A stretch of DNA of 64,000 nt, from positions 701,468 through 765,467 of the forward strand of contig LNKV01000013.1 in the NCBI GenBank assembly GCA_001465935.1, given 5' to 3'. The notes under the pieces are model-generated. The model was given only the letters and a program-made list of their open reading frames with translations, did no database searches and had not been told where the DNA came from. A program made the translations under genes and the position numbers. Numbering within the stretch: position 1 is the stretch's first letter; every line of letters begins with the position of its first letter. The DNA is from Clarireedia homoeocarpa (taxonomy: Eukaryota; Ascomycota; Leotiomycetes; Helotiales; Rutstroemiaceae). Positions 1 to 12,648 of this stretch are shown here, piece after piece.

Positions 1-3000
1 AGTTATTCATCAAGCACAAGGATTTTTGGTGCGCATTTCCTCAGCTTGTTTGGGCATTGAGTTGGCGCAGGTAAGTCCTTTCAGAATTTAAGATCCCCGC
101 TCACAGACTAGACTGACGTTTACTAGTCGCTGGTTTGGGGATTTTATGCACAGACATAATAGCGAATGCCTATCGCTGGCCGAGCTACTCTTTCAATTTG
201 CCAAACTTACAGGCAGGTTCCTGCTTATGGACGTTAAAACGCTATCATACATCGGAAATGTCGACCAAGAAAAAATCCCAGAGCTTGCATCGCCACATTT
301 CCTTCCAGCATTTAGCTATTTGTTTAAGCAGGATGAGTCTGTTCACATTGGTAGAAACCTGGATATCCACTATCATTGGAAGTGGGAAGAGGATACGTCT
401 GCGTTGATGGAATACTTTGAAGAAGGGGGCGGTTCGATTCCTGCATTGACTAACTTCGTTGAAGGACAGCTAAAGTTTATTACCCAGCAACCAAAAAATA
501 TCGAGACTCTTAGTGAGCCGTCCAGGCTGGCAGAAAAGCTGCACAAAGAAGCTGCTTTGCGTTTACGATATTCACAGAGTGTTTCACACCACGATGTTGA
601 CGAGGCACCTCGAAAGATTATCCAAGGATATGATTATTTTAACGTCATGTCACATGGCCTGGAATCAATCATCGAAAAGCATGTTACATCTCTTGCTCCG
701 GATGCCGCGACCGCTCATCTTGTGTCCCTCTCATCCATTCTGACCCATACCTTAGCAGTCTCTCCCCGAACAGCAAAGGACCTTGTGGACCGTCAAAAGA
801 GTAGCCACCCCGATATTCCCGAGTCACTTTTCAGCAAGATAATTCCCATGGAATGGAAGTTCTCTATTCTCAAGAAGCTCATTGTTTCGGCTCAAATGCA
901 ACTTCGGGTTATTGGTGTTACAACAATGTGTCAAGACCTTTTGAGTATTTACAGTAGTTACCGTCCCAAGGATGGCTCGTCGATTAGTCCAGTACTTCTC
1001 TACTTTGCAGACTTTGTCTTGCGGAATAAATTGGTCGACTACATTGTCGGTCGAGGATCACATCCGGAACTCATCAACGAAAGCAACAACATTGTCGGCT
1101 TTCTCGTTGTCACTAAGACTTACACGACTGCACACACCGACACAATCTGGCAGACTGTAATGACAAGTCAAGATCCTAGGGTTGTGGAAGCAATAATAGG
1201 GATGATTCGAAGATGTCTGAACCTTTTCGATTATCAATCTCTCATTTACCTTTGCCAGAAAGTAGCCGCGCTTCCGATAGAAGCATTTACGGTTGTAATG
1301 CGGGGGTTTGTTGAGAGCTTGCTCAAGGAACTTGTGACCAAATCCAATCTTGAGGTTGTCATGGCGCCATCACCGGTGGATGCTCCACCATACGATCTAT
1401 GCGTTCGTTTGATACGTGAATCTTCGATCACCAGCACAGATAATCCGGAAGGGCTTCCTGAAATTCAGAATTTTGCAGTTGGTCGACTTCGTGAGCTGTT
1501 GGTGCACGGACCTGATGCGCAAGCTCGAGATAATATCTACTTGAGTTGCATTGAGGACATATCGGCAAAGACACTCACTGCACCGGGAAGCATATGTGTA
1601 ATCAAGGAGCTGATCCGTCATAATATGGCTACAGATATGAATATGCTGACCACAAAATATGGTTTGACGAGATTGATTATCGATGAATTCGAGTCCGCTT
1701 TATCCTCGAGTCGCTCCCTCACTTCTAGCAACCCGGCAAGTATCGCCCGCCGTGAAATACTAATACTCATCATCACGAATGAGGCGGATACAATCACAAG
1801 CGAACTTGGCTCCAGACTTTGGAGTTTACTTGTAGGTGCGCAAGCGAAGGATGCTGCTCATCGTCAGGCCGGTTGGCAAATCCTTAATTCTGCCGCACTC
1901 AAAGCCACGTTGAAAAACAGGTATCTCTCTACCTGCTTTCAAACACATCTCCCAAAGTTGCAGCCCAGCTTTTTCACCAGTGGAACGCTGGATTTTGTGC
2001 GAAATGCAGTCTTGTCATGGCTCAGCGAGACCGCCCATGACTTTGTCGAAGAGGATCGAGCTTTTGAAAGTCCCGCTTTGGAGCAACTTTGGCGTATTAT
2101 CTTGAATGCACCCTCAAAGACTGTTGATGCTGCTGCCATCACCCTTCTCGTCGAAGTCTACATCGACAGTAATCTGATCTTGTCATTACCCCGCATGAAC
2201 GCCCGGAAAATCCATCTCGCGCTCATCGACGACTGTATGAAGAAACTAGCAGCCGCAGCGGCAAAGCTAAAGTCATTTAGTGATGACACTTCTGGTGGTG
2301 AGGATGAAGAGATGGTTATAATACCATCCGAAACCCAAATTCGAGGACAGGAGATAGTGTTTACCAGATCACTAGCCGTGTTGCGCGAATTCTTGAAGGC
2401 TTATCAAAGTAAACCGCAATTTGCGACACCAAAATTAAGAACGCCAGTTACTCTTTCGTCAGATACAGTTCAGGGCGAGCCTCTTACGGTAATGTACCAA
2501 TCTTTCGATGGTGATAAGCATACCGAGGTCAAAACATTCACTATGGGCAAACTGAACACAGCGGCATCACTGTTGGCAAGTCTACGAAAGGCAACTGGGT
2601 TCACTCATTATAAGGTGTTCTATGGAGGCAAGGAGTTCAATCCAGACGAGGTTGAGATGTGTAAGTCCCTCGAAGATCTGAACTTAAATGGTCTAGTTTT
2701 GGTTCAACGCCGTGAAGACGGAGATGGGCTCGATGGAAATGTTTCTGGCATCACGGGATCTCTTGAACTAGAAATCACGAAGCGTTTTGATGAAATTTGG
2801 AGTTATCTTGGCATGCAAGATAAGCTCGCATCTGAGGTAAGTGCAAGAACACAATTTTTCGACCCTGAGAACTCCAATTAAGACTGGAATAGATATATTA
2901 TTTTCTCATTCAATTTCCTGTCTACGACAAAATATTGGAAGATCTCAGTGATACTGAAATTCCATACAAACAAATATTCCCACTAGGGCAGCCATACAAA

Positions 3001-6000
3001 GCGCTCTATGCTTTGTATGTACTAAGGGAATACGTTAGTACTCATTCATTGAAGGTTCGTATAACCCTCGTTCTATTGAAACTGCCGCTAATCGTATCAG
3101 GGCTCTGTTGATGAGGCTATTTTTGATCGAGCAATGACTCTCCTTGTTGCTGCCATTTCCGATCCAGATGTGCTAGACCGTTGTGCGACTGAAGATGTTA
3201 GGCATTGCCTAGCAATGAATCTTGTTAGCAGTTTCGCATCACTCCTCAAAGGTATATTGGAAAATGCACTTGTTTGTCCTGAGTTGACTAATATCGTATA
3301 GAGCCTCTGCTACCCCAGTCTTCCATTGCACTCCTGGATGTCAAGCTATTAGATCGTCTTCTCCAATTACTGGGTACCGCGAAATCAGTAACCACTACCA
3401 CGAACTCCGTGCATTTGACCTGGAACTCCTTTGAGGCCCTGCTTGAGGCTGCTATTCAGAGCTCTGCACTATGGAACAACTTCCTTGCTCATCTCCAAGC
3501 GACAGCTCTCTTACGTGAGTTGGTACTTGATGACCCTCGATCCATAATCCGAAAAAGTGTCGTGAAACACATCTCAAGCAAGTGTACCTTTAGCCCTAAC
3601 TCTACTCGGGTCTCGACTTTGGAAATCACTGCTACTTTATGGCCGATAGTATCTAGGCTAATACCCGCCGCTGCATCTAATCGCCAACAATGTGAAGAAA
3701 CCTTTGCGCTCGCTCTGACCCTACTAAAGAGACTTACTGATACGACTTTGAATATTGACCTCAACGCTATCATTCGGCAATGGGGCTCTCTGCTAGCCAC
3801 TCATGAAACGGTAGAGGAAGTTGGACAACCGGAAAGCGTTGACATGGTTGCGCAAGGGCTCACGAATCTTCTCTATTACGCAGTATCTATTGCAGACGCA
3901 TCAGAGCAAATACTTTCCGGCGGCGATCTTGGACCTCAATTGTTTCAGAAGCACTTGTTTCCAGATTTATCAGATGAGCCTCACCGAGAGAACGAACTTG
4001 TTGCCCCTAGAATTCCATTATTGAATACTATCACCCGGCACTCCATGTGCGAGACGATATTCAACTTGATAAAGGATGATGACATACGATACAAGGACGT
4101 TTTGCAGCTTCTTTACAACATTGTCCCCTACGATCCTACCTACGAGAATCCATACGCATGGGATTTGTCTGCGGGATATGAAAGATCCAAGGCGATTAGG
4201 TCTTCAACAGGATACGTCGGTCTTCGGAATCTGTCAAATACGTGTTACCTCAACTCCCTCGTGACACAATTGTTCATGAATGTCTCCTTCAGAGAATTCA
4301 TGTTTCAGGCTCATGTCGCCGATGGCGGATCGCAGAAGCTTCTTTCGGAAACGCAACTTCTTTTTGCATACATGCAGAATAGTGTGAGAAGATATGTGGA
4401 CCCAACGAATTTTGCAAATACCATTCGAACGTTTGATGATGCGCAAATTGATGTAACCATTCAGATGGACGTCGACGAGTTTTACAATCTTCTCTTCGAT
4501 CGCTGGGAACGTCAGATACTTGCACCCGACGCCAAACGCAAATTTAGATCATTCTATGGCGGGCAGTTGGTACAACAGGTCAAATCCAAAGAGTGCCCAC
4601 ACATCTCGGAGCGAATGGAAGAATTCTCCGCGATTCAGTGTGATATTAAAGGAAAGAGTAGTCTTCAGGAGAGTCTCCAAGCCTACGTAGATGGTGAAGT
4701 AATGGAAGGAGATAATAAGTACAAGTGCTCGACCTGTGATCGCCATGTCGACGCAGTGAAAAGAGCATGTCTCAAAGACATCCCAGACAACTTGATCTTC
4801 CATCTAAAGAGGTTTGATTTCAATCTCCGCACTCTTCAACGAAGCAAAATCAACGATTATTTCAAGTTCCCTTCGAAGATTGACATGCGCCCGTACAAAG
4901 TTGAACATTTGATGGATGAAGATGGTGGTGCGGGTGAAGATATGTTCGAGCTTGTCGGGGTACTTGTACACTCTGGAACAGCTGAGTCGGGTCATTATTA
5001 TTCGTTCATTCGAGAGCGACCCTCAGCCTCCGAGACACCAACGTGGGTAGAGTATAATGATGACTCGGTCACTCCTTGGGATGCAACCTCTATGGAGGCA
5101 AATTGCTTTGGAGGGGTTGATGTTCGAGGCACCATAGACGCTAGTAATATGCAGTATGAAAAGAACTACAGTGCCTATATGCTCTTCTATCAACGATCGT
5201 CGGAGCTGGAAGCATCTCAAGAAGCACTTCGGAAATCAAAAGCGGCAAGCCCAGTGAAGTTACCTATTCTCCCGCAACATTCGGCTCATCTGGCAATGGA
5301 AAACGAATTGTTGATGCGAAAATACTGTCTCTACGATCCTTCTCACCCTGGATTTGTCATGAAGATGATCCACAACATGAAGCGACTCAACAACGGAACT
5401 TGCTCAGAATCACATGAGCTTGAGAAACAGGTCATGCATGTTGCATTGTCTCACTTAGACCAAGTCGTTTCCCGCACGAAGGATATTCCGGATGCGCCAA
5501 ACTTCATTATGACTTTGAGACAGCAATGTCAAGCCTGCGCAGAATGCAGCCGGGACTTTCTCGAATATTTTTGCGAATGCACGGATTCTCTTCGTTTCTT
5601 GCTCATGAAATGTCCCGAAGTATTCATCCGTACCGAGATTGCTACCTCAATTGTTGGAGCTTTGGTAAAGGTTCGGTCAGACGCTCCATATGCTTATGGA
5701 CTTGAGAAGTCTGGAGATGATGATTCTATCATAGACGTTGATTGCCCCAGGGTGCTCCAGAGAGTGGTCATGGCCTTGAATCAGCTGTACGAGGTCTTTC
5801 ATACTTGCCTGAAGGCGTGGCCTGAATATTTCGGGCTACTCAGCAGCATTGCCAACTTAGGAGATAATGAAGCAGCAGTGCTACTCGATGCTGGCTTCCT
5901 GATAAAGACTATGGACATTATCACTGCCGACCCCATGCTGAATATTGGTACACAATTGACACGAATGCTTGCACTTGTGTCCAAGAGAAGTGCCACTAGG

Positions 6001-7149
6001 CCAGTCTCTTACGATTGCGTCATAGGTCTTCTGTACAAGCTTCTCCATGCTGGTGGAGTCACAAATGTTGATGCCGTCGAGGAACATGAGTCACGTTTAG
6101 CAATGTCGCTAGAGGGTTTAGAGTTAGCGCTCACCATACCCGAACGGGACCGGCTGTTGCAGCGCTGGACGAGAACCAACTCGCATATCTTAACGGAAAA
6201 GCTTCTTCAAATCAACCAAAATCAATACGCTACACGTATGATTATTATGATACTCTTGCATTACTCGAACAACATTGATGGGAACATCTTCTCAGCAATC
6301 TTGCATGGGATCAGAAGAAACACATCGTCACTCTCAGGCCCATTTCTGCGAGCTGCTTTGGTGTACTGCGAGCATTCAGAGGCTGAAAGGGCCATTCCTA
6401 ACATGATTGCAAATGTTGCTAAAAGCGCAGGTCATGTCGAGAATGCCGAAGGCAGGGAATATCTTCGATTCTTCAAAGACTTTATTAGTCTTCCTTCAAA
6501 CTACCACGATGTTGAGCACGACGACCTTATCAGACTTTGCTTGAATACCATCCCAACTTGGGCTCCTGCACTCCTTACTTACTATGAAAGCACGGTCCGA
6601 GCTGATACCGAGGATTTCTTGAATGAACTTGTCTTCAACCACGGCACAGATTCTGACTCGCCCAGCTCGCCAAGCTCTTCGCCAAATGAGGATCTGATCA
6701 CAACTGTAGCCCAGCGATTGGCAAATAGTTGTCTGGAATATTTACACGAGGTTTATATCCGACAACGGCAACAAGCTGTGAGGACGGTCCTGGTAAACAT
6801 TCAGAACATTATCGAGCAATGTGTGCCATATTTCGGTTCTGATGAAACCAGTCCACAGAAAGCTCAGTTCAGGGATAAAATGGATGGTAAGTTTCAATGG
6901 CACCTCCGGCCACTCAAGAATCCGCTGATAAGTTTCTAGCTGTTCTACCTGCCTTAAGGAAGTACATGGTAGAGGAAGCCGATGAGGATGTGTCAGGTAA
7001 GAAAATGGCCTCTCTATGTAGCGTATAAAGCTGATTATATATTGTTAGATTGGGAAGCATCTGACGGGGAGTATGGTTCATCCGAGCCTATGGATAGCAT
7101 TACAGAACTTTGCGGGCCTATGGATAATGAACTAGAAACCCAACTTTAA
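1..7149 (+). CDS. Large ubiquitin-specific protease (USP9X/faf-like), 5' end missing
   Basis: Deubiquitinase of the USP (C19) family. It cleaves ubiquitin from proteins. Exons: <1..70, 127..2836, 2893..3054, 3101..3251, 3302..6886, 6940..6996, 7049..7149. The frame stays open across all six introns and gives about 2277 visible residues; the N-terminus lies left of the window. The catalytic core is in exon 5: Cys box GLRNLSNTCYLNS with the Cys codon at 4243, a zinc-ribbon-like CxxC (CSTC) near 4730, His box ESGHYYSF with the His codon at 4993, and the third catalytic segment WVEYNDDSV just after. A ubiquitin-like segment (FYGGKEFNPDEV, near 2620) precedes the core, as in USP9X-type enzymes. 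Long helical regions flank the core. The acidic C-terminal tail falls on two small exons. The oxyanion region reads N-L-S-N-T-C rather than the common N-x-G-x-T-C; Ser in the Gly position is the only oddity. Family assignment is firm; the substrate is unknown. Confidence 0.93.
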
Positions 7150-7708
7150 AATTCAATCCCCCATGAATCGGGATATTCACGATCTCTTTTTGGGCTCGCT
7201 TCTTGTCTTCTCTTCACGTCATAAGCAAGCGCTAAAGACCTTCTAATCTTTTTTTGTTTTCGATATGCAATGGTGTATTCGGCGATTAACAATATTCAGA
7301 AAGACGGGCTTGCTATGAAAAATTAAAAAAAAAAACCTTGTTTTTCCTTGTGCGTTACAAGCGGGCGTTATTCGGCGCAGAAAAAAAACGAGCACTACCA
7401 ATTTGATCTGCTTTGAATTGAAGCGAGGCGCTTCTTCTAATGTTTACCTACAAGATACACATCTGGTTTATGGATATGGACACATGGTGTTTGGAGGGAA
7501 CTTGAGAATTGGGACGGAGTGATATGGAGTGAAATTATGGATCAACGTTTTTCTTTTTCCTTCGAAATGAATATTTCATGGTCAGCGGATTTGGAAGGGA
7601 CTGAATGGATCACAGGATTGGAGGACAGCAGATATATTTTGCTTGATTCTTCTTTTCGTCTGCGGAGTTGAGATGGCTTAGATGATGAATGGATGGATTA
7701 ATCATGGC

Positions 7709-7709
<1 letters not shown>

Positions 7710-7741
<32 letters not shown>
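7710..7741 (+). repeat. Poly-T tract (32 T)
   Basis: An uninterrupted run of 32 T lies about 560 bp past the USP stop codon. It could be a nucleosome-depleting poly(dA:dT) tract or the reverse-strand poly-A tail scar of a retrocopy. No target-site duplication or coding remnant is visible beside it. Length is likely to vary between reads or strains. Confidence 0.95.
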
Positions 7742-8296
7742 CCTTCTCCAACAATTTTTTGGTTCAATTTGTTCAATTCACCGTGTCTTTGGCTTATTGG
7801 ATTGGAAGGTTATGATGCGGATTGCAGATGACATCTTTGAGTATGCTAGCTAGACTTGGAAGGAAAAGGGGAAAGTGATACAGACGAAGAACTTATGAGC
7901 GTGCGATAAGAAGGAAAGAAAGAAAGCAGGAAGATACCTCCTGAGAGGAGGATGTTGACGTCGAATATAATTACCTTGACTACATTTTACCCTTCTTGGT
8001 GACTATATGATCACCTGCAGTTAGTTGTCTTTCTTTTTCTCTATCCGACGCCATGGCGGGGAGGAAAATTTGCATCTGAGGCCAATTGACCAATCTGAAT
8101 GTTCAAATGCAGGTGCTGCAATGCATGCATGTGACTGTGGTCACAAAAATAAATAATGCTAATTTGGGAGTATTAATACCTGCAAATATCAGCCGGGGCA
8201 TTGGTCTAGTCTAGATTAATGTGCGCGATAAGGAGCAGGGGAATCTGGGAGGAGGACAGGGATATGAATCCTTTTTTGGCCTTGCGAGGGGGCATT

Positions 8297-8318
8297 GGGG
8301 GGGGGGGGGGGGGGGGGG
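8297..8318 (+). repeat. Poly-G tract (22 G)
   Basis: Twenty-two consecutive G in the gap between the USP gene and the gene at 9702. Such runs can fold as G-quadruplex and are prone to length error in sequencing. Confidence 0.93.
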
Positions 8319-9701
8319 AATCTGGGGATTTGTCTTATGCTCGTCAGTACTTGTAGGAAAGCTTTTTGTTAAGCTGGGGCTACTGGATTGCGAATGAGGA
8401 GGTGGAGATTGAGGAAGAGATAGGGCTGATAGATCTGAGCATCGAGCGGGCGAACAATGCTTGTTTGATGTTCTCGGAGGGAGTGTTTTGTCTTGTACAT
8501 ATATATTGAGATTACATTTGTTTTCAGCAGCCGAGTTATGATAGCTGTTCCTGTCCTATGCTGAATCTTTACAAATGGATGGGAACTCGATAGTGCTGCT
8601 GTCGTTCTTGTTATTTGCTCGTATTGTTGTTTGGGTTCAATAATAACAACAGTTGTGTATGTATGCGATAAGGTTAACTGAGAGTTGAGAGGACAAAAAT
8701 GTATGTATGTGATGAGCTAGTTGTTGGAGCATTCGTCCGAACTTGTACAGATACGATGATAATAAAGGGGTCTCAAAGGGGGTCGATAGTAAGCTCGGGT
8801 TCGGTTCTTGCCCTGGAGGAGATCTTGATGTTAATGATGCGACTATGCATGTATGCATGGCATTTCCCCGGATTCCATACTAAGCATTAAAAAACGAGGG
8901 GTGTTTGGGGACCTGCTAGCTTTCCCCTTCTTTGCTCCATGAAAGGGGGTGAAGGGGAGCTTGGAAGTATGAGAGGAGCTGCTACTGTACCTATATTGGA
9001 ACTTTCCGAGGGATGTGATGAAAACTAGCCCAATGGAGAGAATATGTGTTTCTATGTTTCTATGTTTCTATGTATGGAGACGGGTAATGGAGATCGTTAA
9101 CGCGCTATTAGACTTCGTTGGGCAAGTATTGGTCGTCTGTCTGCACGCAAGCACGAAAAATATCACATTTTCCTCTGCCCAAAATAGTATTTTGTTCGGG
9201 TATGCACGTTGTATGCACGTCTTCCCGAGGGAGTGATAGATAGCGCTTGTAAAAGAACTAGACGCCCACCTGAGTCTTTTTTCTTCTGCAAAGCGAGGGG
9301 TGTACATAGCTTGGCAGTGGGCAGAAATATGGTTGAGCGCTTGGCTGATTCCAAAAATACATCATCACAATCGGCTAAAGTTCTTTTATTTTGGGAAACA
9401 TCTTTCAACCAATCAACTTGATTAGATAATGGAACCCCCACGGCAAGACAATTTTTCCCTCCACAAATTGTGCAGGCTGGATCCTGGTTTTTCGTGCTTT
9501 CTCATGTAGCGCGGACCCATAATGCGGGACTCCTACTGCAACCTCGTCACTCGATATGTTCTCGATTTTTATATATCTGCTGGTCGTCGCCTCGAGGAAG
9601 TAGGTCATCACCAAGTTTGAACTTCGACCAGAACAGACAGACAAAGTCGTCTCCACATCCTACCTCTCTCTGGTCATTGTCAAAATCATATTCAATACAA
9701 G

Positions 9702-11147
9702 ATGCCTATCTCAAAGCAAAACATCTCGGCTCCCTTGGAAGCTGGATCATCCATCTTCCAGCTAACCCAACTCCCCGCAGAGTTACACGAAGCTCTCGAT
9801 TATGTATCGGCGCGATTGGTTCGCAAGCGACTTCATCTTTCTTTGATCGTCGCAAAGAAGGATACTCCGATCCAAAATAACAGTGTCTCTGCACATGGAT
9901 CTACTTCATCGACAACGAGTTCATACAATAATACACCATTCGCGACATTGATACGCGATAACTTTATGAATGGTTCGCGCAGCTGTTCTTCTCCCACCAG
10001 CCCTCGTTTCGGCTCTCCAGCTAGTAACGCATCGTCGGCTACATACTTTTCCACTTCCTCCTCCGATCTTTCGCTACGCTCTACTTCCTCGGCTGGAACA
10101 TCCATCTCCACCTCAACCATCTACCTCTCCCGCACCAAATGGTCCGGACTTCCCTCCTCGCCCAAAGATTCTCCCGCCCACCACAGACAAGACTCGCAAT
10201 CGCAACCGCAATCCCCCACTTCCTCCACCTGTTCCTCCCTGGCCTTCCCTTCTCCCTCGACAACCACCCCCCTCCCCAACCCCTACGGCATAACCCTCAT
10301 TCACTCCAGCACCCTCACCCCCCGCGCCGAGCGCATCCTCCGCCGCACCATCTCCCTCGCCGAATCCAAATTCCCGCACATTGGCAGCGGCTGGCTCAGC
10401 ACCTCCTCCCTCAGCACTCCCATCGCATGCCCCTCAACCCAAGACCTCATCCGCCGGTCTCTTACCCAAAAAAGCCTCGTCTACACCTCCGAGGGTCTCT
10501 CGCTGTACTCTCTCGATTTCGTCTACACATTCAAACAAGCCTTGCACACATACTCGCGTACTCTCAGCGCGGTGGACCTATCAGCTGCGGTGGACGAGCT
10601 GAGAAGATTGGTACTGGTGCAGAACGGACGTCGAGTCACAAAGGGGTATCTAGTGCGGTGTTATGAGTGGATGGGCATTTCGCTCAGCGCGTTGGTGGAT
10701 GTGGATGAAGCGTACAAGAATCTTTATGGCGGATGCACAAGACAGGGAGCGATTGAGGTAGCGGTTGGGGATCCACGAAGCCCACCACTTTTGAAGACGG
10801 ACTTTGCAGAGAAGGAGAAAGATGATTTGGTGGAGGTGGGGGAGAGTGCGAAGGGGAGGGATGGCGAGAGTCCGGTTTGGGAGGCGATGAAGGAGGTGCA
10901 GCTGGAGGGAGAGGGAAAGAAGGAGATGGTGGAGATTAATAAGGGCGGGATGGGCTTTAATATTCGAATGAGCATCTTGGGTATGGGTGTTGGCACGACG
11001 AACATGAACGAAGACAGAGGTCCGTTTTTCAGGGGCAACCGAACGCCAAACCACGGAATGGATTGCAGTCCTGCGACGAGAGATGAGTGGAGGAATTTGA
11101 TGATGGGAGCGCAAAGGTGGAGTTTGGAGGTTGTGGAGGGGTGGTAG
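9702..11147 (+). CDS. Conserved fungal protein of unknown function, 481 aa
   Basis: Intronless ORF starting at ATG 9702 (MPISKQNISAPLEAG). I do not recognise a named family with certainty; the style matches filamentous-fungal conserved hypotheticals. Residues 1-60 form an ordered segment (LPAELHEALDYVSARLVRK, then a beta-like LHLSLIVAKK). Residues 65-165 are Ser/Thr/Pro-rich and probably disordered. Residues 170-350 look folded (GITLIHSSTLTPRAERILRR, KGYLVRCYEWMGISLSALVDVDEAY). The tail to 481 is charged, with KEKDDL-type stretches, and ends in an ordered patch (ATRDEWRNLMMGAQRWSLEVVEGW). No signal peptide or membrane segment is seen. An open frame at 9470-9880 overlaps it in another phase and is treated as leader. 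The gene is flanked by long gaps, so context gives no functional hint. Confidence 0.82.
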   Translation: MPISKQNISAPLEAGSSIFQLTQLPAELHEALDYVSARLVRKRLHLSLIVAKKDTPIQNNSVSAHGSTSSTTSSYNNTPFATLIRDNFMNGSRSCSSPTSPRFGSPASNASSATYFSTSSSDLSLRSTSSAGTSISTSTIYLSRTKWSGLPSSPKDSPAHHRQDSQSQPQSPTSSTCSSLAFPSPSTTTPLPNPYGITLIHSSTLTPRAERILRRTISLAESKFPHIGSGWLSTSSLSTPIACPSTQDLIRRSLTQKSLVYTSEGLSLYSLDFVYTFKQALHTYSRTLSAVDLSAAVDELRRLVLVQNGRRVTKGYLVRCYEWMGISLSALVDVDEAYKNLYGGCTRQGAIEVAVGDPRSPPLLKTDFAEKEKDDLVEVGESAKGRDGESPVWEAMKEVQLEGEGKKEMVEINKGGMGFNIRMSILGMGVGTTNMNEDRGPFFRGNRTPNHGMDCSPATRDEWRNLMMGAQRWSLEVVEGW

Positions 11148-11963
11148 TTTGGCTTATGATTACGATTATGATGATGGGAATTTTTTATTTAGCGCGGTGT
11201 TCTAGGGTTTTCGATATCCCTTTGTATTTGTATAACGCATAAGTCAAGTCCTGAGAGCAAGAGCTGCAATCAGGCGAGGTTGGAGTTTGGGTATGGGGTA
11301 TGGTGATCGATCTAAGAGTGGGAAAATGAAAGGAAAAGAAAATGAAAGATAAGATAGCCAGGTACTTACTGTAGCATAGAACTAGCCTAGAGTCTATACA
11401 TATACATGAATAGCTTTACTTTACTTTACTTTACTTTACATCCATACTATCTGATAATTCATTTGAGGGTCACATGTTGTATGTTCTAATACTTAGATAT
11501 TGATCACTGAATCTTTTGCTGCGGCTCACCAGAACTGCCGACGCGCTACACGCCGAACTACGATTGTTATGTATGGTAGTATTCACTGGACTAAGGGAGA
11601 GATACTACGGGACAAAGTATATATACTGTAGTATAGTAATTAGTACGGGAGAGCTGGTCTATATAATCTGGCTCTTCCTCCCACTTAGTTTAGAACGGAC
11701 AACCCGATTCAAAAGCATTCATTTGGTCCATAATTGTGCCTAAGTGAGGTGCTACGAATTGGTCCCTTTTGAGACCAACAATGACTTGGATAAATCGTTC
11801 GACTCAACTCAACTCGGGGAAGTCTAAACTCTCAAGGGCCTACAAAAGGCGCTCAACTTCCCTCCCCCCCCCCCCCCCCCCCCTTTCTACGACCTTAATC
11901 CATATCGACTGCAAGTCTGAGCACCTTTAGACATTCGTTCAAACAGCGACAGATAGTACTTCG
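11148..11963. other. Gene-free interval with short repeats
   Basis: Holds the 3' UTR of the preceding gene, a TTTAC pentamer array near 11413-11438 and a 20-C run at 11864-11883. I see no coding sequence. Confidence 0.6.
11864..11883 (+). repeat. Poly-C tract (20 C)
   Basis: Twenty consecutive C about 80 bp left of the coding relic at 11964. Together with the poly-T (7710) and poly-G (8297) runs it makes this 4-kb stretch unusually rich in long homopolymers. Confidence 0.93.
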
Positions 11964-12648
11964 TTGTATCCAAACGTCTATCCACCATCCATTCCATCTG
12001 GTGATCCCCAAAATGAATCACTAGATACGGATTTGAGCTCAAGATACCGCCAGATCAAAACATATCAATATAAGCACTTGGAGATATGTGATCACGATAT
12101 GTGGTCTGTTTTCCAAGAAGGCTTCAATGGCTTTGATGAGGCAGGCTTCAAAAGGGCTGGCACAGTAGCATGTGTGAACCTCTGATCAGTGCTTCGTCCC
12201 TATGGCGTGAGCATTAGACTGACGGATGCTACAAAATGCTGCTTTGCACTTGCAAATGCTCTATGGGATGGAAGGAATGGACTCCCGATGAGATTACTAG
12301 AGCTATAGGAGATCCCAACTTTACGTTCAAATCAAAGACACCGTTACGTCTTCTGGAACGACTACAAGCAAGAGGGATGAGATCTAGTGCATCCAGATCA
12401 CCAAACACAGTGTATGAACAAGCACAAAGCGTGATAGAAATAATAGAACACGAACAAGAGAAGACAGAAAGGCAACAGTTTGAGCCGCAAAGCACCCGAA
12501 ATGCTCAGCAAACCCAACAGATATGGTGGCAGATGAGTTCACGAAGCTGCTGCCGGGTCAAAAGCATGCCACGTTTATCAAGCAGATTGGACTTCAAAAT
12601 ATTGAAGATATAATCAAGGAACTACAGGCAGAATCCAATGAATCCTGA
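11964..12648 (+). pseudogene. Broken, unrecognised coding relic (possible transposon Gag-like remnant)
   Basis: Three reading frames carry protein-like sequence in tandem. Frame A starts at ATG 11964, meets an in-frame TGA at 12183-12185, then continues sensibly (SVLRPYGVSIRLTDATKC) to about 12271. There a one-base loss moves the sense to frame B (KEWTPDEITRAIGDPNF and on) until about 12484-12522. A second one-base loss moves it to frame C (VADEFTKLLPGQKHATFIKQ), which ends at TGA 12648. The pieces are helical and charged with no low complexity, which is unlike random frames in this AT-balanced DNA. I tried a GT-AG intron to explain the second shift and none restored the frame. I do not recognise the family. 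A retroelement Gag or a dead host gene are both possible; no reverse transcriptase, integrase or repeats are visible nearby. Confidence 0.5.

Larger units (their letters stand above)
7150..9701. other. Long gene-free interval (2.55 kb)
   Basis: I find no credible coding exon on either strand. Short open frames here have low-complexity composition and no recognisable motif. The interval holds the USP 3' UTR, a 32-T run, a 22-G run, several TGTATG/TTTCTATG short repeats around 8699 and 9049, and presumably the promoter and leader of the gene starting at 9702. Its size would allow a non-coding transcript, but the sequence alone does not show one. Confidence 0.6.

Noticed and set aside
12412..12478. 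Possible GT-AG intron that might repair the relic at 11964-12648
   Set aside because: Splicing there puts the downstream sequence in a frame that stops soon and does not reach the VADEFTKLLP frame.
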